From assembly GCA_902780365.1 (NCBI GenBank), contig CACZFE010000042.1, forward strand, positions 1 to 10,760: DNA of 10,760 nt, written 5' to 3'. Source of the DNA: an uncultured Spirochaetales bacterium (GTDB lineage Bacteria > UBP6 > UBA1177). The position numbers and the translations under genes were made by a program. The notes below the pieces were generated by a model. The model ran no database searches, was not told the origin of the DNA, and worked only from the letters and a program-made list of their open reading frames with translations. Of this stretch, positions 1 through 6,707 are shown one piece after another; positions within the stretch are counted from its first letter, which is position 1; every line of letters begins with the position of its first letter.

Positions 1-840
1 TACGACGGCGATGGTTACTACGACACAATGGACGGGATCTGGACTGTCGACAACACTTCCAGAGACGGATACAACACAGGTTCAAGCGGAATGTTCGGCG
101 GAAGCTGCAATTCGAGAACCAAATGCAGCTACGGACTCACATGTTCTTCGAGCAAGTGTGTCGGGAAAGAGAGTGCTTTCACAGGCACATACAGCGACTA
201 TTCCCACGATTTCGGAGGCACTTCCTCCGCATGTCCGCTTGCGGCCGGCATCACAGGGCTTGTCCTTGCGGCGAACCGCGATCTCACGAGAAACGATGTT
301 TATGAACTTTATGTAGAAACTTCCGATAAAGTCGGCAACAAACAATACACCAACGGCTTCAACAACTATTACGGCTACGGCAGGATCAACGCATGCGAAG
401 CGGTTAAAAAAGCCCTTGAAATGGCAGGCAAGGACGTTTCGCAGGTCACTTGCGGCGGAACAGTCATAAATCCAGGTCCGATCGATGACACCGATACGGA
501 CGATCCTGACACGACTGATACGACCGATACTTCAGATACAGCAGACACGACCGATACGACCGATACAGCCGACTCATCAGACTCGACTGATACGACAGAC
601 ACAACCGATACTGGCGATTCAACCGACACTTCAGACACAGATACCGACACCGGCGATTCGACCGACACTTCAGACACCGACACGGAAGAAAAGAAAAACT
701 GCGGCAACGGCTTCCTTGATGCAGGCGAAGAATGTGACGACGGCAACAGAATGGACGGTGACGGCTGTTCGAAATACTGCATGAAAGAAGAATCCGGCAA
801 ATCAAAATCCAACGGCGGCTGCTCGATAGACCTCATTTAG
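1..840 (+). CDS. Secreted subtilisin/kexin-like serine protease (S8), C-terminal part
   Basis: The gene is open from base 1 and ends at TAG 838-840, so the N-terminus and the catalytic Asp and His lie outside the window. The Ser motif G-T-S-S-A-C-P is present; the catalytic Ser codon is 223-225. It is followed by PLAAGITGLVLAANRDLT, a helix typical of kexin/furin-like S8 peptidases (HGGTSAxAPLAxG...NPNLT in the family). Upstream is a Cys-containing insert (codons around 90-175). After the protease domain come an Asp/Thr/Ser-rich linker (about 481-690, repeats of DTTDT and DTSDT) and a Cys-rich module CGNGFLDAGEECDDGN...DGDGCSKYC (about 700-780), which matches the Myxococcus cysteine-rich repeat (DUF4215-like) found on exported proteins. 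It probably acts outside the cell, cleaving proteins. The tail ends GGCSIDLI without a membrane segment or an obvious sorting signal. The protease call is firm; the substrate is unknown. Confidence 0.9.
   Translation, partial: YDGDGYYDTMDGIWTVDNTSRDGYNTGSSGMFGGSCNSRTKCSYGLTCSSSKCVGKESAFTGTYSDYSHDFGGTSSACPLAAGITGLVLAANRDLTRNDVYELYVETSDKVGNKQYTNGFNNYYGYGRINACEAVKKALEMAGKDVSQVTCGGTVINPGPIDDTDTDDPDTTDTTDTSDTADTTDTTDTADSSDSTDTTDTTDTGDSTDTSDTDTDTGDSTDTSDTDTEEKKNCGNGFLDAGEECDDGNRMDGDGCSKYCMKEESGKSKSNGGCSIDLI
481..690 (+). repeat. Asp/Thr-rich low-complexity linker repeat
   Basis: This in-frame stretch inside the S8 protease gene is made of gac/gat-acn codons (D-T, with S, A or G substitutions). A longer unit, G-D-S-T-D-T-S-D-T-D-T, occurs twice towards its end. 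It probably forms an extended acidic spacer between the protease and the Cys-rich module. The synonymous codon variation suggests an old expansion rather than a recent one. Confidence 0.85.
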
Positions 841-863
841 CTCAATCAATCTTAAAATAAGAA

Positions 864-902
864 CCGTAATAACGTTATAACGGAATAACATTAACGTTAT
901 AA
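864..902. repeat. Two copies of a TAACGTTATAA palindromic site, 22 bp apart
   Basis: The 11-mer TAACGTTATAA occurs at 870-880 and 892-902. Each copy is centred on a palindrome (ATAACGTTAT at 869-878; TAACGTTA at 892-899). The first copy extends into a 20-bp palindrome with one mismatched pair (864-883, arms beginning CCGT and ending ACGG). The 22-bp period is close to two helical turns, as in paired protein-binding sites. It lies between two convergent gene ends, so a promoter operator is not the obvious role. The first palindrome could instead act as a weak transcript-end hairpin for the protease gene, although no T-tract follows. Confidence 0.5.
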
Positions 903-935
903 GAACACTCCACACAGACACAAAAGTTCAAGGGC

Positions 936-962
936 AAAAAAAAGCCCCTCCGGAGAGGGGCT
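936..962 (-). terminator. Intrinsic terminator of the Cys-rich lipoprotein gene
   Basis: Read on the minus strand there is a perfect 8-bp GC-rich stem (AGCCCCTC / GAGGGGCT, 943-950 with 955-962) and a 4-base loop, followed by a run of seven T (the A-tract at 936-942 on the plus strand). It lies 22 bp beyond the stop of the lipoprotein gene. No T-tract lies on the plus-strand side, so it should work mainly for leftward transcription. Confidence 0.93.
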
Positions 963-984
963 GTAAAGCGAATCTCTATTCAGA

Positions 985-2103
985 TTACATAGCCGGGCAT
1001 GCCAAGAAACCTTGACCCATCTGGCTTGTGATGTTTCCGCCGTACATCGGAGCATTTTCCGTGCTGTAGATTTCGATCTGAGAACCTACGATAGCGATAT
1101 TGCCGGCAGCGCCTGCAGCTACATTCATGGTGTTTACGGTCAAAGTACCGACTCCAAAAGCGTGGTAGCAGCTGATGTTGTTGCCGTTAAGATCAACAAC
1201 AAAAAGCTGAGCAGCATCATCCTGAGTCAAACCTACAGTAACGTTACCGGGAGCAACGTCAGCACCGATTACAAGGAAAACAGCCGGATTCAAAGTGGTC
1301 TGACCGTTGTTTGCAAACGGAGTCTGGGCAATCTGAACTGCATTCTGATCAAGAGCTGCATAGTAGTAAGCACCCTGAGCGCCCATCGGCTGTGTGCTGC
1401 CGTTGGTTCCGAAAGTACCGGTTGCGAAGTAGGACATATTGACCATGCTCTGGTCGATCTGAGTTTCGTTTGTAAGAATGTAGGTCGAGTTGATGTTGAT
1501 ATCAAGGTGTCCGTAAGGAGCCGGATAAGCTGCGTTGCCTTCCTCACCGAAGCTAAGACCGCATGCTTCTGTTTCGTTCAGGCAGTTTTCTTTTGCACAT
1601 GATGTGAAATCTTCTGCGCTTGCGCAGTTGTTTGACCAGCAGTTGTACATCGTCATGAAAAGTTCCTGACCAGCCGGATCACCGTTGTCTACACATGCCT
1701 GAGCACATGCGTTGTCCTGGCACTGAGCGAAGCACTGATAAATATCAGCGCATGCCTGCATTGCGTCTCCGCTCGGCGGAACTGTGTCGCCGTTATCCGG
1801 AGTCGTGTCGCCGTTATCCGGAGTCGTGTCGCCGTTATCCGGAGTTGTGTCGCCGCTGTCATTGCCGCCTTTTTCTTCGCATTTTCCTGTTTCTGCGTTG
1901 CAGGTTTTGCCTTCGCAGTTCTCAAAATTCTTCCATGCTTCCTGATCGCATTTCTGAAGCATGTCGCCATTGCATCTGAAAGCGCCCTGTTCGGTGCAAG
2001 CAGTGTTGCCGCCTTCGCCGCCTTCATCGTCTCCGCCTTCTCCGCAGCTGATTACGAAAAGAGCTGCGATAAGAAGCATTGAAATCATCCAAAACTTTTT
2101 CAT
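985..2103 (-). CDS. Cys-rich surface lipoprotein with DTTPDNG repeats
   Basis: The product is 372 aa. I chose the start at 2103 (MKKFWM...) because a GGAGG ribosome site (2112-2116) sits 8 nt upstream and a lipoprotein signal follows at once. The in-frame ATG at 2175 would put a long extension in front of the signal and lies upstream of the promoter. The signal peptide is residues 1-19, and lipobox V-I-S-C gives lipidated Cys20. Then come a Cys-rich module (about 28-67, with RCNGDMLQKC), a Pro/Asp/Thr linker with three exact 7-residue DTTPDNG-type units, and a second Cys-rich module (about 113-180, many CxxxC spacings). The C-terminal domain is about 190 residues, rich in Asn, Thr and small residues and probably beta-rich. 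I do not recognise the C-terminal domain. It is a membrane-anchored exported protein of unknown function, transcribed alone from its own promoter and terminator. Confidence 0.88.
   Translation of the reverse strand: MKKFWMISMLLIAALFVISCGEGGDDEGGEGGNTACTEQGAFRCNGDMLQKCDQEAWKNFENCEGKTCNAETGKCEEKGGNDSGDTTPDNGDTTPDNGDTTPDNGDTVPPSGDAMQACADIYQCFAQCQDNACAQACVDNGDPAGQELFMTMYNCWSNNCASAEDFTSCAKENCLNETEACGLSFGEEGNAAYPAPYGHLDININSTYILTNETQIDQSMVNMSYFATGTFGTNGSTQPMGAQGAYYYAALDQNAVQIAQTPFANNGQTTLNPAVFLVIGADVAPGNVTVGLTQDDAAQLFVVDLNGNNISCYHAFGVGTLTVNTMNVAAGAAGNIAIVGSQIEIYSTENAPMYGGNITSQMGQGFLACPAM
1784..1846 (-). repeat. Three tandem 21-bp units encoding GDTTPDN
   Basis: Three head-to-tail 21-bp units occur at 1784-1804, 1805-1825 and 1826-1846. 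The first two are identical and the third differs by one base near its end. A partial fourth unit begins at 1847. They encode the 7-residue linker repeat of the lipoprotein. Near-identity at the DNA level implies recent slippage, so copy number may vary between strains. Confidence 0.9.
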
Positions 2104-2161
2104 CTTAAAAACCTCCAAAAATAAAAAATAAAAAGGACCCCAAATCCAAAATAAACGAAAG

Positions 2162-2189
2162 ATATTACCCTGCAAAATTTTTAAGTCAA
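2162..2189 (-). promoter_or_regulatory. Sigma70-like promoter of the Cys-rich lipoprotein gene
   Basis: On the minus strand TTGACT (2184-2189) and TAATAT (2162-2167) are separated by 16 bp. A start of transcription near 2154 would leave a leader of about 50 nt, which is A/T-rich and carries the GGAGG site. The two hexamers match the sigma70 consensus at five of six bases each. Confidence 0.75.
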
Positions 2190-2283
2190 GCAGGATTTTT
2201 TAATCAACCAAATTGGCAATCTGATGTTCCGCTGCGTCAGCTATTTCACGCTTCACCCATTGTAATCTTTCCGCCAGCCGGAA

Positions 2284-2315
2284 TAAAAAAAGGCGGCGAG
2301 TTTCCCCGCCGCCTT
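2284..2315 (-). terminator. Intrinsic terminator after the DUF1015 gene
   Basis: A perfect 9-bp stem (AAGGCGGCG 2290-2298 with CGCCGCCTT 2307-2315) encloses an 8-base loop. On the minus strand it is followed by a T-run (A-run at about 2285-2290 on the plus strand). It lies 24 bp past the DUF1015 stop and should end the whole folP-to-DUF1015 transcript. Confidence 0.92.
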
Positions 2316-2338
2316 GAAAAACATCAGCTGTTTATGAA

Positions 2339-3580
2339 TTAGTCGAGAATGTGAACGAGAAGTCCGCTTCTGAGTTTCGGTTCGAACCATGTCGATTTCG
2401 GCGGCATGATCCTGCCTGCGTCTGCAACGCTCATAAGCTGTTCGATCGAGGTCGGGAACATGCTGAACGCCATTGTGCATTCGCCGCTGTCAACTCTCTT
2501 TTCGAGCTCTTCGGTCCCTCTGATCCCGCCGACAAAGTCGATTTTCTCGTCGCTTCTCGGATCGCCGATCCCAAGGATGGGAGCAAGAAGGTTGTTCTGA
2601 AGGATTGCGACATCAAGGCTTTCGATCGGATCGTCAGCCGGGAATGTGCCGTCTTTCGCTTTGATCGTGATCCATTTTTTATCCATGTAAAGGCCGAATT
2701 CCTTTGCGCATCTCGGTCTTGCTTCGCCTTCGCGGACGATCTCGAACTTTTCGAGAACTTTCTTCATGAATTCTTCTTTGGTGAGGCCGTTCATCGTGAG
2801 AAGGACTCTGTTGTAGTCGAGGATCTTGAGCTGTGTAGCCGGGAAGAAAACAGCGAGGAAGAAGTTGTATTCCTTTTCCGGGTTCCAGTGCGGATCGTTT
2901 TTCATTCTCTCAGCCTTTGCTCTTGCGGCACTTGCACTTCTGTGGTGGCCGTCAGCAACGTAGAGGAGCGGAACTTCGTTATAGAACGTTCCCGTGATTT
3001 CGTTGTTGATCCTGTTGTCTTTGATCACCCATACTGTGTGGCGGATACCGTCGTCAGCTGTGAAATCGACTTCCGGAGTATTTTTTACGACTTCTGCAAC
3101 AAGTTCGTCGATGCGTTTGTTGTCTCTGTAGGTAAGGAAAACAGGGCCTGCGTTGATGTTGAGTTCGATTACGTGGCGTGTCCTGTCGTCCTCTTTTTTC
3201 TTACGGGTGAGCTCGTGCTTTTTGATGAGGTCGTTGTTGTAGTCGTCAGCGCTTGCGCAGCCTACGATGCCGTACTGTTCGTGGCCGTTCATGACCTGAC
3301 GGTAGATGTAAAGGTGCGGTTCCTTGTCCTGAACGAGAACGCCTTCCTTCATCATTTTCTGGAAATTCTCTTTTCCTTTTGCATAAACGCTGTCGTCATA
3401 GAGATCGGTTCCTTTCGGAAGGTCGATTTCGGGTTTGTTGATGTGAAGAAAAGAGATCGGGTTGTCTTTTGCAAGTTCTCTTGCCTCTTCCGAGTTGAGA
3501 ACGTCATAAGGATAAGCCGCTACTTTGGAAGCGATTTCGTCACGCGGTCTGATCGCCTTGAAAGGTCTTACTGTTACCAT
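2339..3580 (-). CDS. DUF1015 family protein (SerC-linked, COG4198 type)
   Basis: The product is 413 aa, the usual full length for the family. It has the family hallmarks: an N-terminal RPFKAIRP, YPYDVL (23-28), KHELTRKKKEDDR (121-133), YVADGHHRSASAARAK (207-222) and a C-terminal MPPKSTWFEPKLRSGL (392-407). No signal peptide or membrane segment is seen, so it is cytoplasmic. The biochemical role is not established. The family often sits beside serine-biosynthesis genes. The A-D-G-H-H-R motif resembles the ligand-binding loop of ParB/sulfiredoxin/SerK-fold proteins, a resemblance I note without proof. The start at 3580 has an AGGGGG ribosome site 5 nt upstream (about 3586-3591). The gene lies 50 bp downstream of cysC with no terminator between, so it is probably co-transcribed, perhaps with an extra promoter of its own. 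Confidence 0.9.
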   Translation of the reverse strand: MVTVRPFKAIRPRDEIASKVAAYPYDVLNSEEARELAKDNPISFLHINKPEIDLPKGTDLYDDSVYAKGKENFQKMMKEGVLVQDKEPHLYIYRQVMNGHEQYGIVGCASADDYNNDLIKKHELTRKKKEDDRTRHVIELNINAGPVFLTYRDNKRIDELVAEVVKNTPEVDFTADDGIRHTVWVIKDNRINNEITGTFYNEVPLLYVADGHHRSASAARAKAERMKNDPHWNPEKEYNFFLAVFFPATQLKILDYNRVLLTMNGLTKEEFMKKVLEKFEIVREGEARPRCAKEFGLYMDKKWITIKAKDGTFPADDPIESLDVAILQNNLLAPILGIGDPRSDEKIDFVGGIRGTEELEKRVDSGECTMAFSMFPTSIEQLMSVADAGRIMPPKSTWFEPKLRSGLLVHILD

Positions 3581-3624
3581 GGATTCCCCCTAAAATTTAA
3601 AAGTTAATAAACAGAAAACGGCAC

Positions 3625-3653
3625 TTCTTATTATTGAGTCGCGGTTTTGTCAA
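3625..3653 (-). promoter_or_regulatory. Possible internal promoter for the DUF1015 gene
   Basis: On the minus strand a perfect -35 hexamer, TTGACA (3648-3653), inside the end of cysC is followed after 17 bp by TAAGAA (3625-3630), a poor -10. It would give a leader of about 38 nt before the DUF1015 start. The weak -10 keeps this tentative. Confidence 0.35.
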
Positions 3654-4155
3654 GATACCCGACCAGTTTTTCAAACGATTCCTCAACCGTTTCGTTGTCG
3701 GTTTTTATCGTGATTTCAGGTTGAACCGGCGGTTCGTAAGGATCGTCGATTCCGGTGAAAGAGGTGATCTCCCCTTTTCTCGCCTTTTTGTAAAGCCCTT
3801 TGACATCGCGTTTCTCGCATGTTTCAAGCGAAGTCGAGACATAGACCTCGACAAAATTTCTGCACATTCCCCTTACGAAGTCACGTGATTCGCGGTAAGG
3901 CGAAATGAAGGATGCGACAACCGTCACTCCGTTCCGTTCAAGCATCGAAGCGAGAAAACCCATCCGTTTGACGTGCTCGTCGCGGTCTTTTTTGGAAAAT
4001 CCTGTCTGAGGGAAAATGTTTCTCACAGTGTCGCCGTCAAGAAGTTCGCACTTTACACCTGAATTTCTGAGATAGCTGACAAGTTTTTCGGCAAGAGTCG
4101 TCTTCCCCGCGCCGGAAAGCCCGGTAAACCAGATCACACAAGGGTCTTTAGTCAT
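3631..4155 (-). CDS. cysC: Adenylylsulfate (APS) kinase
   Basis: The product is 174 aa, slightly shorter than a typical stand-alone CysC (about 200). The enzyme phosphorylates adenosine 5'-phosphosulfate with ATP to give PAPS, for sulfate reduction or for sulfation. Visible motifs are the Walker A loop G-L-S-G-A-G-K-T (12-19), LLDGDTVR (38-45), GFSKKDRDEH (52-61), FISPYRESRD in the lid/APS site and FTGIDDPYEPP near the C-terminus. All are canonical for APS kinase. The start at 4155 has GAGG 6 nt upstream and overlaps the end of the ybbR gene by 8 bp, so translation is probably coupled. The gene ends in two consecutive TAA codons. No ATP sulfurylase (cysDN or sat) or PAPS reductase is in the window, so whether the PAPS goes to cysteine synthesis or to sulfation cannot be told. 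Confidence 0.95.
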   Translation of the reverse strand: MTKDPCVIWFTGLSGAGKTTLAEKLVSYLRNSGVKCELLDGDTVRNIFPQTGFSKKDRDEHVKRMGFLASMLERNGVTVVASFISPYRESRDFVRGMCRNFVEVYVSTSLETCEKRDVKGLYKKARKGEITSFTGIDDPYEPPVQPEITIKTDNETVEESFEKLVGYLDKTATQ

Positions 4156-4693
4156 TTTTTTCCTCGGCTGCCGGCACTTTTTGTTCCAGAGACGTTTCAG
4201 GCAACGTTTCTGCAGGTTTTTGTTCAGGGGATATCTCCGCAGGTTTTTGTTCAGGAGACGTTTCAGGAGACGTTTCAGGCAACGTCTCTACAGGTTCCGT
4301 CTTTTTCTCTTCTGTTATGAAAGTCAGCGTCTGGGGCAGAATGCTTTTTATATCGAGTGCAGAAAAAGATGAAGAAAGAAAGCTTTCATCAAGAGTCCTG
4401 TTTATTTCGCCGGCATTTTCGGAAGAAAGATCAAAATTTATCACCAGGTCTTCGCTCTTTATTCTCCTGAGTTCGAAGAAATTGCCGCTGACCTTGACTT
4501 CGACATGGTCAGTTACATCCGAGACAATTATCTGATCTGGCGCGATCTTAGTGTCAACCTTTACAGAGTAGGCTCTGGTAATCGGTTTGAAGCAGAACGC
4601 AAGAAACAGAACAAAGACCGCACATGCCGCAGCGATCGCCTTTTCACGCAAATTCCGGATTATAAATCCCTGTTTCGATTTCATTATATTCAT
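4148..4693 (-). CDS. YbbR-domain membrane protein (CdaR-like), short form
   Basis: The product is 181 aa. It has a short cytoplasmic N-terminus, one membrane helix (about 18-36, AIAAACAVFVLFLAFCFKP) and one YbbR-type domain outside the membrane (about 42-125, with PDQIIVSDVTDHVEVKVSG). The tail (129-178) is Pro/Glu/Thr-rich with repeats of PEQKPAE and LPETSPE. Bacillus CdaR carries several YbbR domains and regulates the c-di-AMP cyclase CdaA; this one has only one. The assignment rests on the domain and on its place directly after cdaA. The start at 4693 is chosen because AGGAG (4700-4704), which overlaps the cdaA stop codon, is 6 nt upstream; Met4 is an alternative. The tail may span the periplasm or peptidoglycan. 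Confidence 0.85.
   Translation of the reverse strand: MNIMKSKQGFIIRNLREKAIAAACAVFVLFLAFCFKPITRAYSVKVDTKIAPDQIIVSDVTDHVEVKVSGNFFELRRIKSEDLVINFDLSSENAGEINRTLDESFLSSSFSALDIKSILPQTLTFITEEKKTEPVETLPETSPETSPEQKPAEISPEQKPAETLPETSLEQKVPAAEEKND
4189..4279 (-). repeat. Short tandem repeats encoding the Pro/Glu tail of the YbbR protein
   Basis: A 17-bp unit containing GGTTTTTGTTCAGG occurs identically at 4212-4228 and 4239-4255, giving a 27-bp or 9-codon period. A 13-bp unit GAGACGTTTCAGG occurs at 4189-4201, 4255-4267 and 4267-4279, the last two overlapping in tandem at 12 bp. Such identity at the DNA level points to recent slippage within the linker. Confidence 0.75.
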
Positions 4694-4702
4694 GTGAGTC
4701 TC

Positions 4703-5494
4703 CTAAAGTCTGTTTGCGAGCTGCTGTTTGAGTGCGTCCTTGCTGAGGTCACGCGTGATCCTTCCGCCGTGAAGAAGCGAAATTTCGCCTCTCTCCTCAC
4801 TGACTACGATGACAAGCGCGTCAGGGACTTTCTCGCTGATACCGTAAGCGGCGCGGTGCCTTGTTCCGAAGTTCGGGTCGATATCGGGATTCGTACTGAG
4901 CGAGAAGAATACCGAAGCTCTTGAAATCCTTCTGTTCTTTATGATCACTGCACCGTCGTGAAGAGGTGAATTCTTCTTGAAAATCGTAAGAAGAAGCTCT
5001 CTCGTGATGAGAGAATCAATCTCAGTTCCTTCAGCTATCGCTCCTATTTTAGCGTCTTCTGAAGGCATTATTACGACAAGAGCACCCTCACGTACCGAAG
5101 CAAGATAGTCCATGGCGTTCGCGATGTGGCTTATAACGTCCTCTTCACCTGAAGAGTCCTCCTGCTTCATGGTGACGTTCAGAATGCTCATCGAAGCAAG
5201 CATATTCTTGATTTCATTACGGAAAACTACGATTATCAGCACCGGAGCGTAGAAAAAGAATTTTCCGAGAAACCATGTAATACCGGTAAGATCCAAGATC
5301 CGCGCAAAAATGTAGAAAAGGGCGAGAAGGGCGAAACCCGCCGTTACCCTGATCGACTTGCTGTCTTTGATCTCGACAAAAAAGAGATAAAAAATGAAAT
5401 AAATACAGCAGAAATCGACTGCCGCCTTGAATATGAAAAGCGGAACAGAATCGCTTCCCGCGACAGCCAGCAGAAATTCCGAAAAAGTTAACAT
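4703..5494 (-). CDS. cdaA: Diadenylate cyclase (c-di-AMP synthase)
   Basis: The product is 263 aa, the normal CdaA/DacA length. It joins two ATP molecules into cyclic di-AMP at the cytoplasmic face of the membrane. Three N-terminal membrane helices lie within about 17-40, 47-65 and 72-91. A short linker leads to the DAC domain (about 120-245), with SPLHDGAVII holding the D-G-A motif (180-182) and GTRHRAAYGISE holding the R-H-R motif (212-214); both active-site motifs are intact. The start at 5494 has AAAGGAG (5500-5506) 5 nt upstream and overlaps the end of folP by 7 bp. The ybbR gene begins 9 bp after its stop. c-di-AMP usually controls potassium and osmolyte balance and wall homeostasis; no receptor or phosphodiesterase is in the window. 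Confidence 0.97.
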   Translation of the reverse strand: MLTFSEFLLAVAGSDSVPLFIFKAAVDFCCIYFIFYLFFVEIKDSKSIRVTAGFALLALFYIFARILDLTGITWFLGKFFFYAPVLIIVVFRNEIKNMLASMSILNVTMKQEDSSGEEDVISHIANAMDYLASVREGALVVIMPSEDAKIGAIAEGTEIDSLITRELLLTIFKKNSPLHDGAVIIKNRRISRASVFFSLSTNPDIDPNFGTRHRAAYGISEKVPDALVIVVSEERGEISLLHGGRITRDLSKDALKQQLANRL

Positions 5495-6681
5495 GACGGC
5501 TCCTTTAAAGCGTTGAATATTTCCAAAGTATCTTTTGCCTCTTTGACATCGTGGACTCTTATGATTGCGGCACCCTTTTCCAAAGCGATTGTGTCAAGCG
5601 TGACTGTTCCGGCAAGCCTTTCAAGCGGATCTTTTCTCCCGCAAATTGCTCCGATCATGCTTTTGCGGCTGAACCCGACCGCGACAGGATCAAGGCATGA
5701 GAAGAAGACTTCCAGATGTTTCGTTATCGCCAGATTATGCTCAAGAGTTTTGCCGAAACCGATCCCCGGATCGATTATTATTTTGCTTTCACTGAGACCT
5801 TTTGAAAGCAGCAGTTCCTTCGATCTATTGAAAAAATCGAGCATTTCGCCGAACAGATTTTCATAGACCGGATTTTCCTGCATATCTTTAGGCATTCCTT
5901 TGATATGGCCGATCACAACAGGCTTCCCCGCACCGGCGCAGACTGAAGCCATTTCCGCATCAAAAGTGAGTCCGCTCACATCGTTCACTATTTCGGCACC
6001 TGCGTTTATCGCAGCGTCAGCGACAGAACTTTTCACCGTATCGATTGAAATCACAGCCTTAGGAAACTGCTTTTTTATCTCGCTGATTACAGGAACGACG
6101 CGCTTTTTCTCGGTTTCGGCATCGACCGGATCACTTCCCGGGCGCGTAGATTCGCCGCCGACATCGATTATATCGGCACCGTTTTCAAGCATTCCGGAAA
6201 CATGTTTCAAAGCGGCATCGATATCCGTCCAGCTTCCGCCGTCCGAAAAAGAGTCCGGAGTAACATTGAGGATCCCCATGATATTCGGCCGCGTCGTGTC
6301 GATCCCGGGATGGGAAAAAGAAAACCACGGTTTTTGCGATACAACAAATTTTTCAACAAAATCAGCAACTTGAGGCAGTTTCCAGCATTGAGCTTTCATG
6401 CGTGAAACAAATTCAGGGATTTTGTCGCTTCTGAGTGAAAAAACGAAATCACTTTTCGGTTTCGAGCAGTTTACAGCGTGCGCCGGGACCGCAGCCTCGC
6501 CGTCCAAAGCAAGGACCTGCTGCTTCACGACATTGGCCGCCGGAGTAGAAATATCCGAAACTACGAAGGATTCCAGAGCAAAACGGCCGCGCATTATCAA
6601 AGAGCCGCACTCCGAGACCTCAAGTTTTTTCATCAAATATTCGTATTCTTCGTCAAGAACTCTGAAAGGATAAACAAGCAT
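5488..6681 (-). CDS. folP: Dihydropteroate synthase with N-terminal extension
   Basis: The product is 397 aa, about 120 residues longer than a typical DHPS. The C-terminal TIM barrel joins p-aminobenzoate to hydroxymethyl-dihydropterin diphosphate in folate synthesis. Its motifs are ILNVTPDSFSDGG (137-149), GGESTRPGSDP (175-185), SIDT (212-215), NDVSG (233-237), DPGIGFGKT (304-312), GFSRKSMIG (336-344) and a final RVHDV (375-379). The loop usually read as HMxGTP is H-I-K-G-M-P here (259-264). Residues 1-125 form an extension with AANVVKQQVLALDGEAAVPAH (48-68) and NCSKPKSDFVF; related extensions occur on some delta-proteobacterial and clostridial DHPS proteins, and their role is not established. 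A GAGG site (6687-6690) sits before the start at 6681. It is the first gene of the cluster, with a promoter just upstream. Confidence 0.95.
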   Translation of the reverse strand: MLVYPFRVLDEEYEYLMKKLEVSECGSLIMRGRFALESFVVSDISTPAANVVKQQVLALDGEAAVPAHAVNCSKPKSDFVFSLRSDKIPEFVSRMKAQCWKLPQVADFVEKFVVSQKPWFSFSHPGIDTTRPNIMGILNVTPDSFSDGGSWTDIDAALKHVSGMLENGADIIDVGGESTRPGSDPVDAETEKKRVVPVISEIKKQFPKAVISIDTVKSSVADAAINAGAEIVNDVSGLTFDAEMASVCAGAGKPVVIGHIKGMPKDMQENPVYENLFGEMLDFFNRSKELLLSKGLSESKIIIDPGIGFGKTLEHNLAITKHLEVFFSCLDPVAVGFSRKSMIGAICGRKDPLERLAGTVTLDTIALEKGAAIIRVHDVKEAKDTLEIFNALKEPSC

Positions 6682-6707
6682 AAGCGCCTCAAAACAAAAA
6701 CCGGCGG

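Noticed and set aside
481..690. Frameshifted or pseudogene region in the protease tail
   Set aside because: The frame stays open through the repeats into a well-formed Cys-rich module and a normal stop, so this is a linker and not decay.
2104..2175. Upstream ATG at 2175 for the Cys-rich lipoprotein
   Set aside because: It would hide the lipoprotein signal behind 24 residues, lies upstream of the likely transcription start (about 2154), and lacks the GGAGG that precedes the ATG at 2103.
2351..3607. Long plus-strand open frame (418 codons) opposite the DUF1015 gene
   Set aside because: It is a Phe/Val-rich shadow of the antisense gene. The minus strand has clear DUF1015 motifs, a ribosome site and a terminator.
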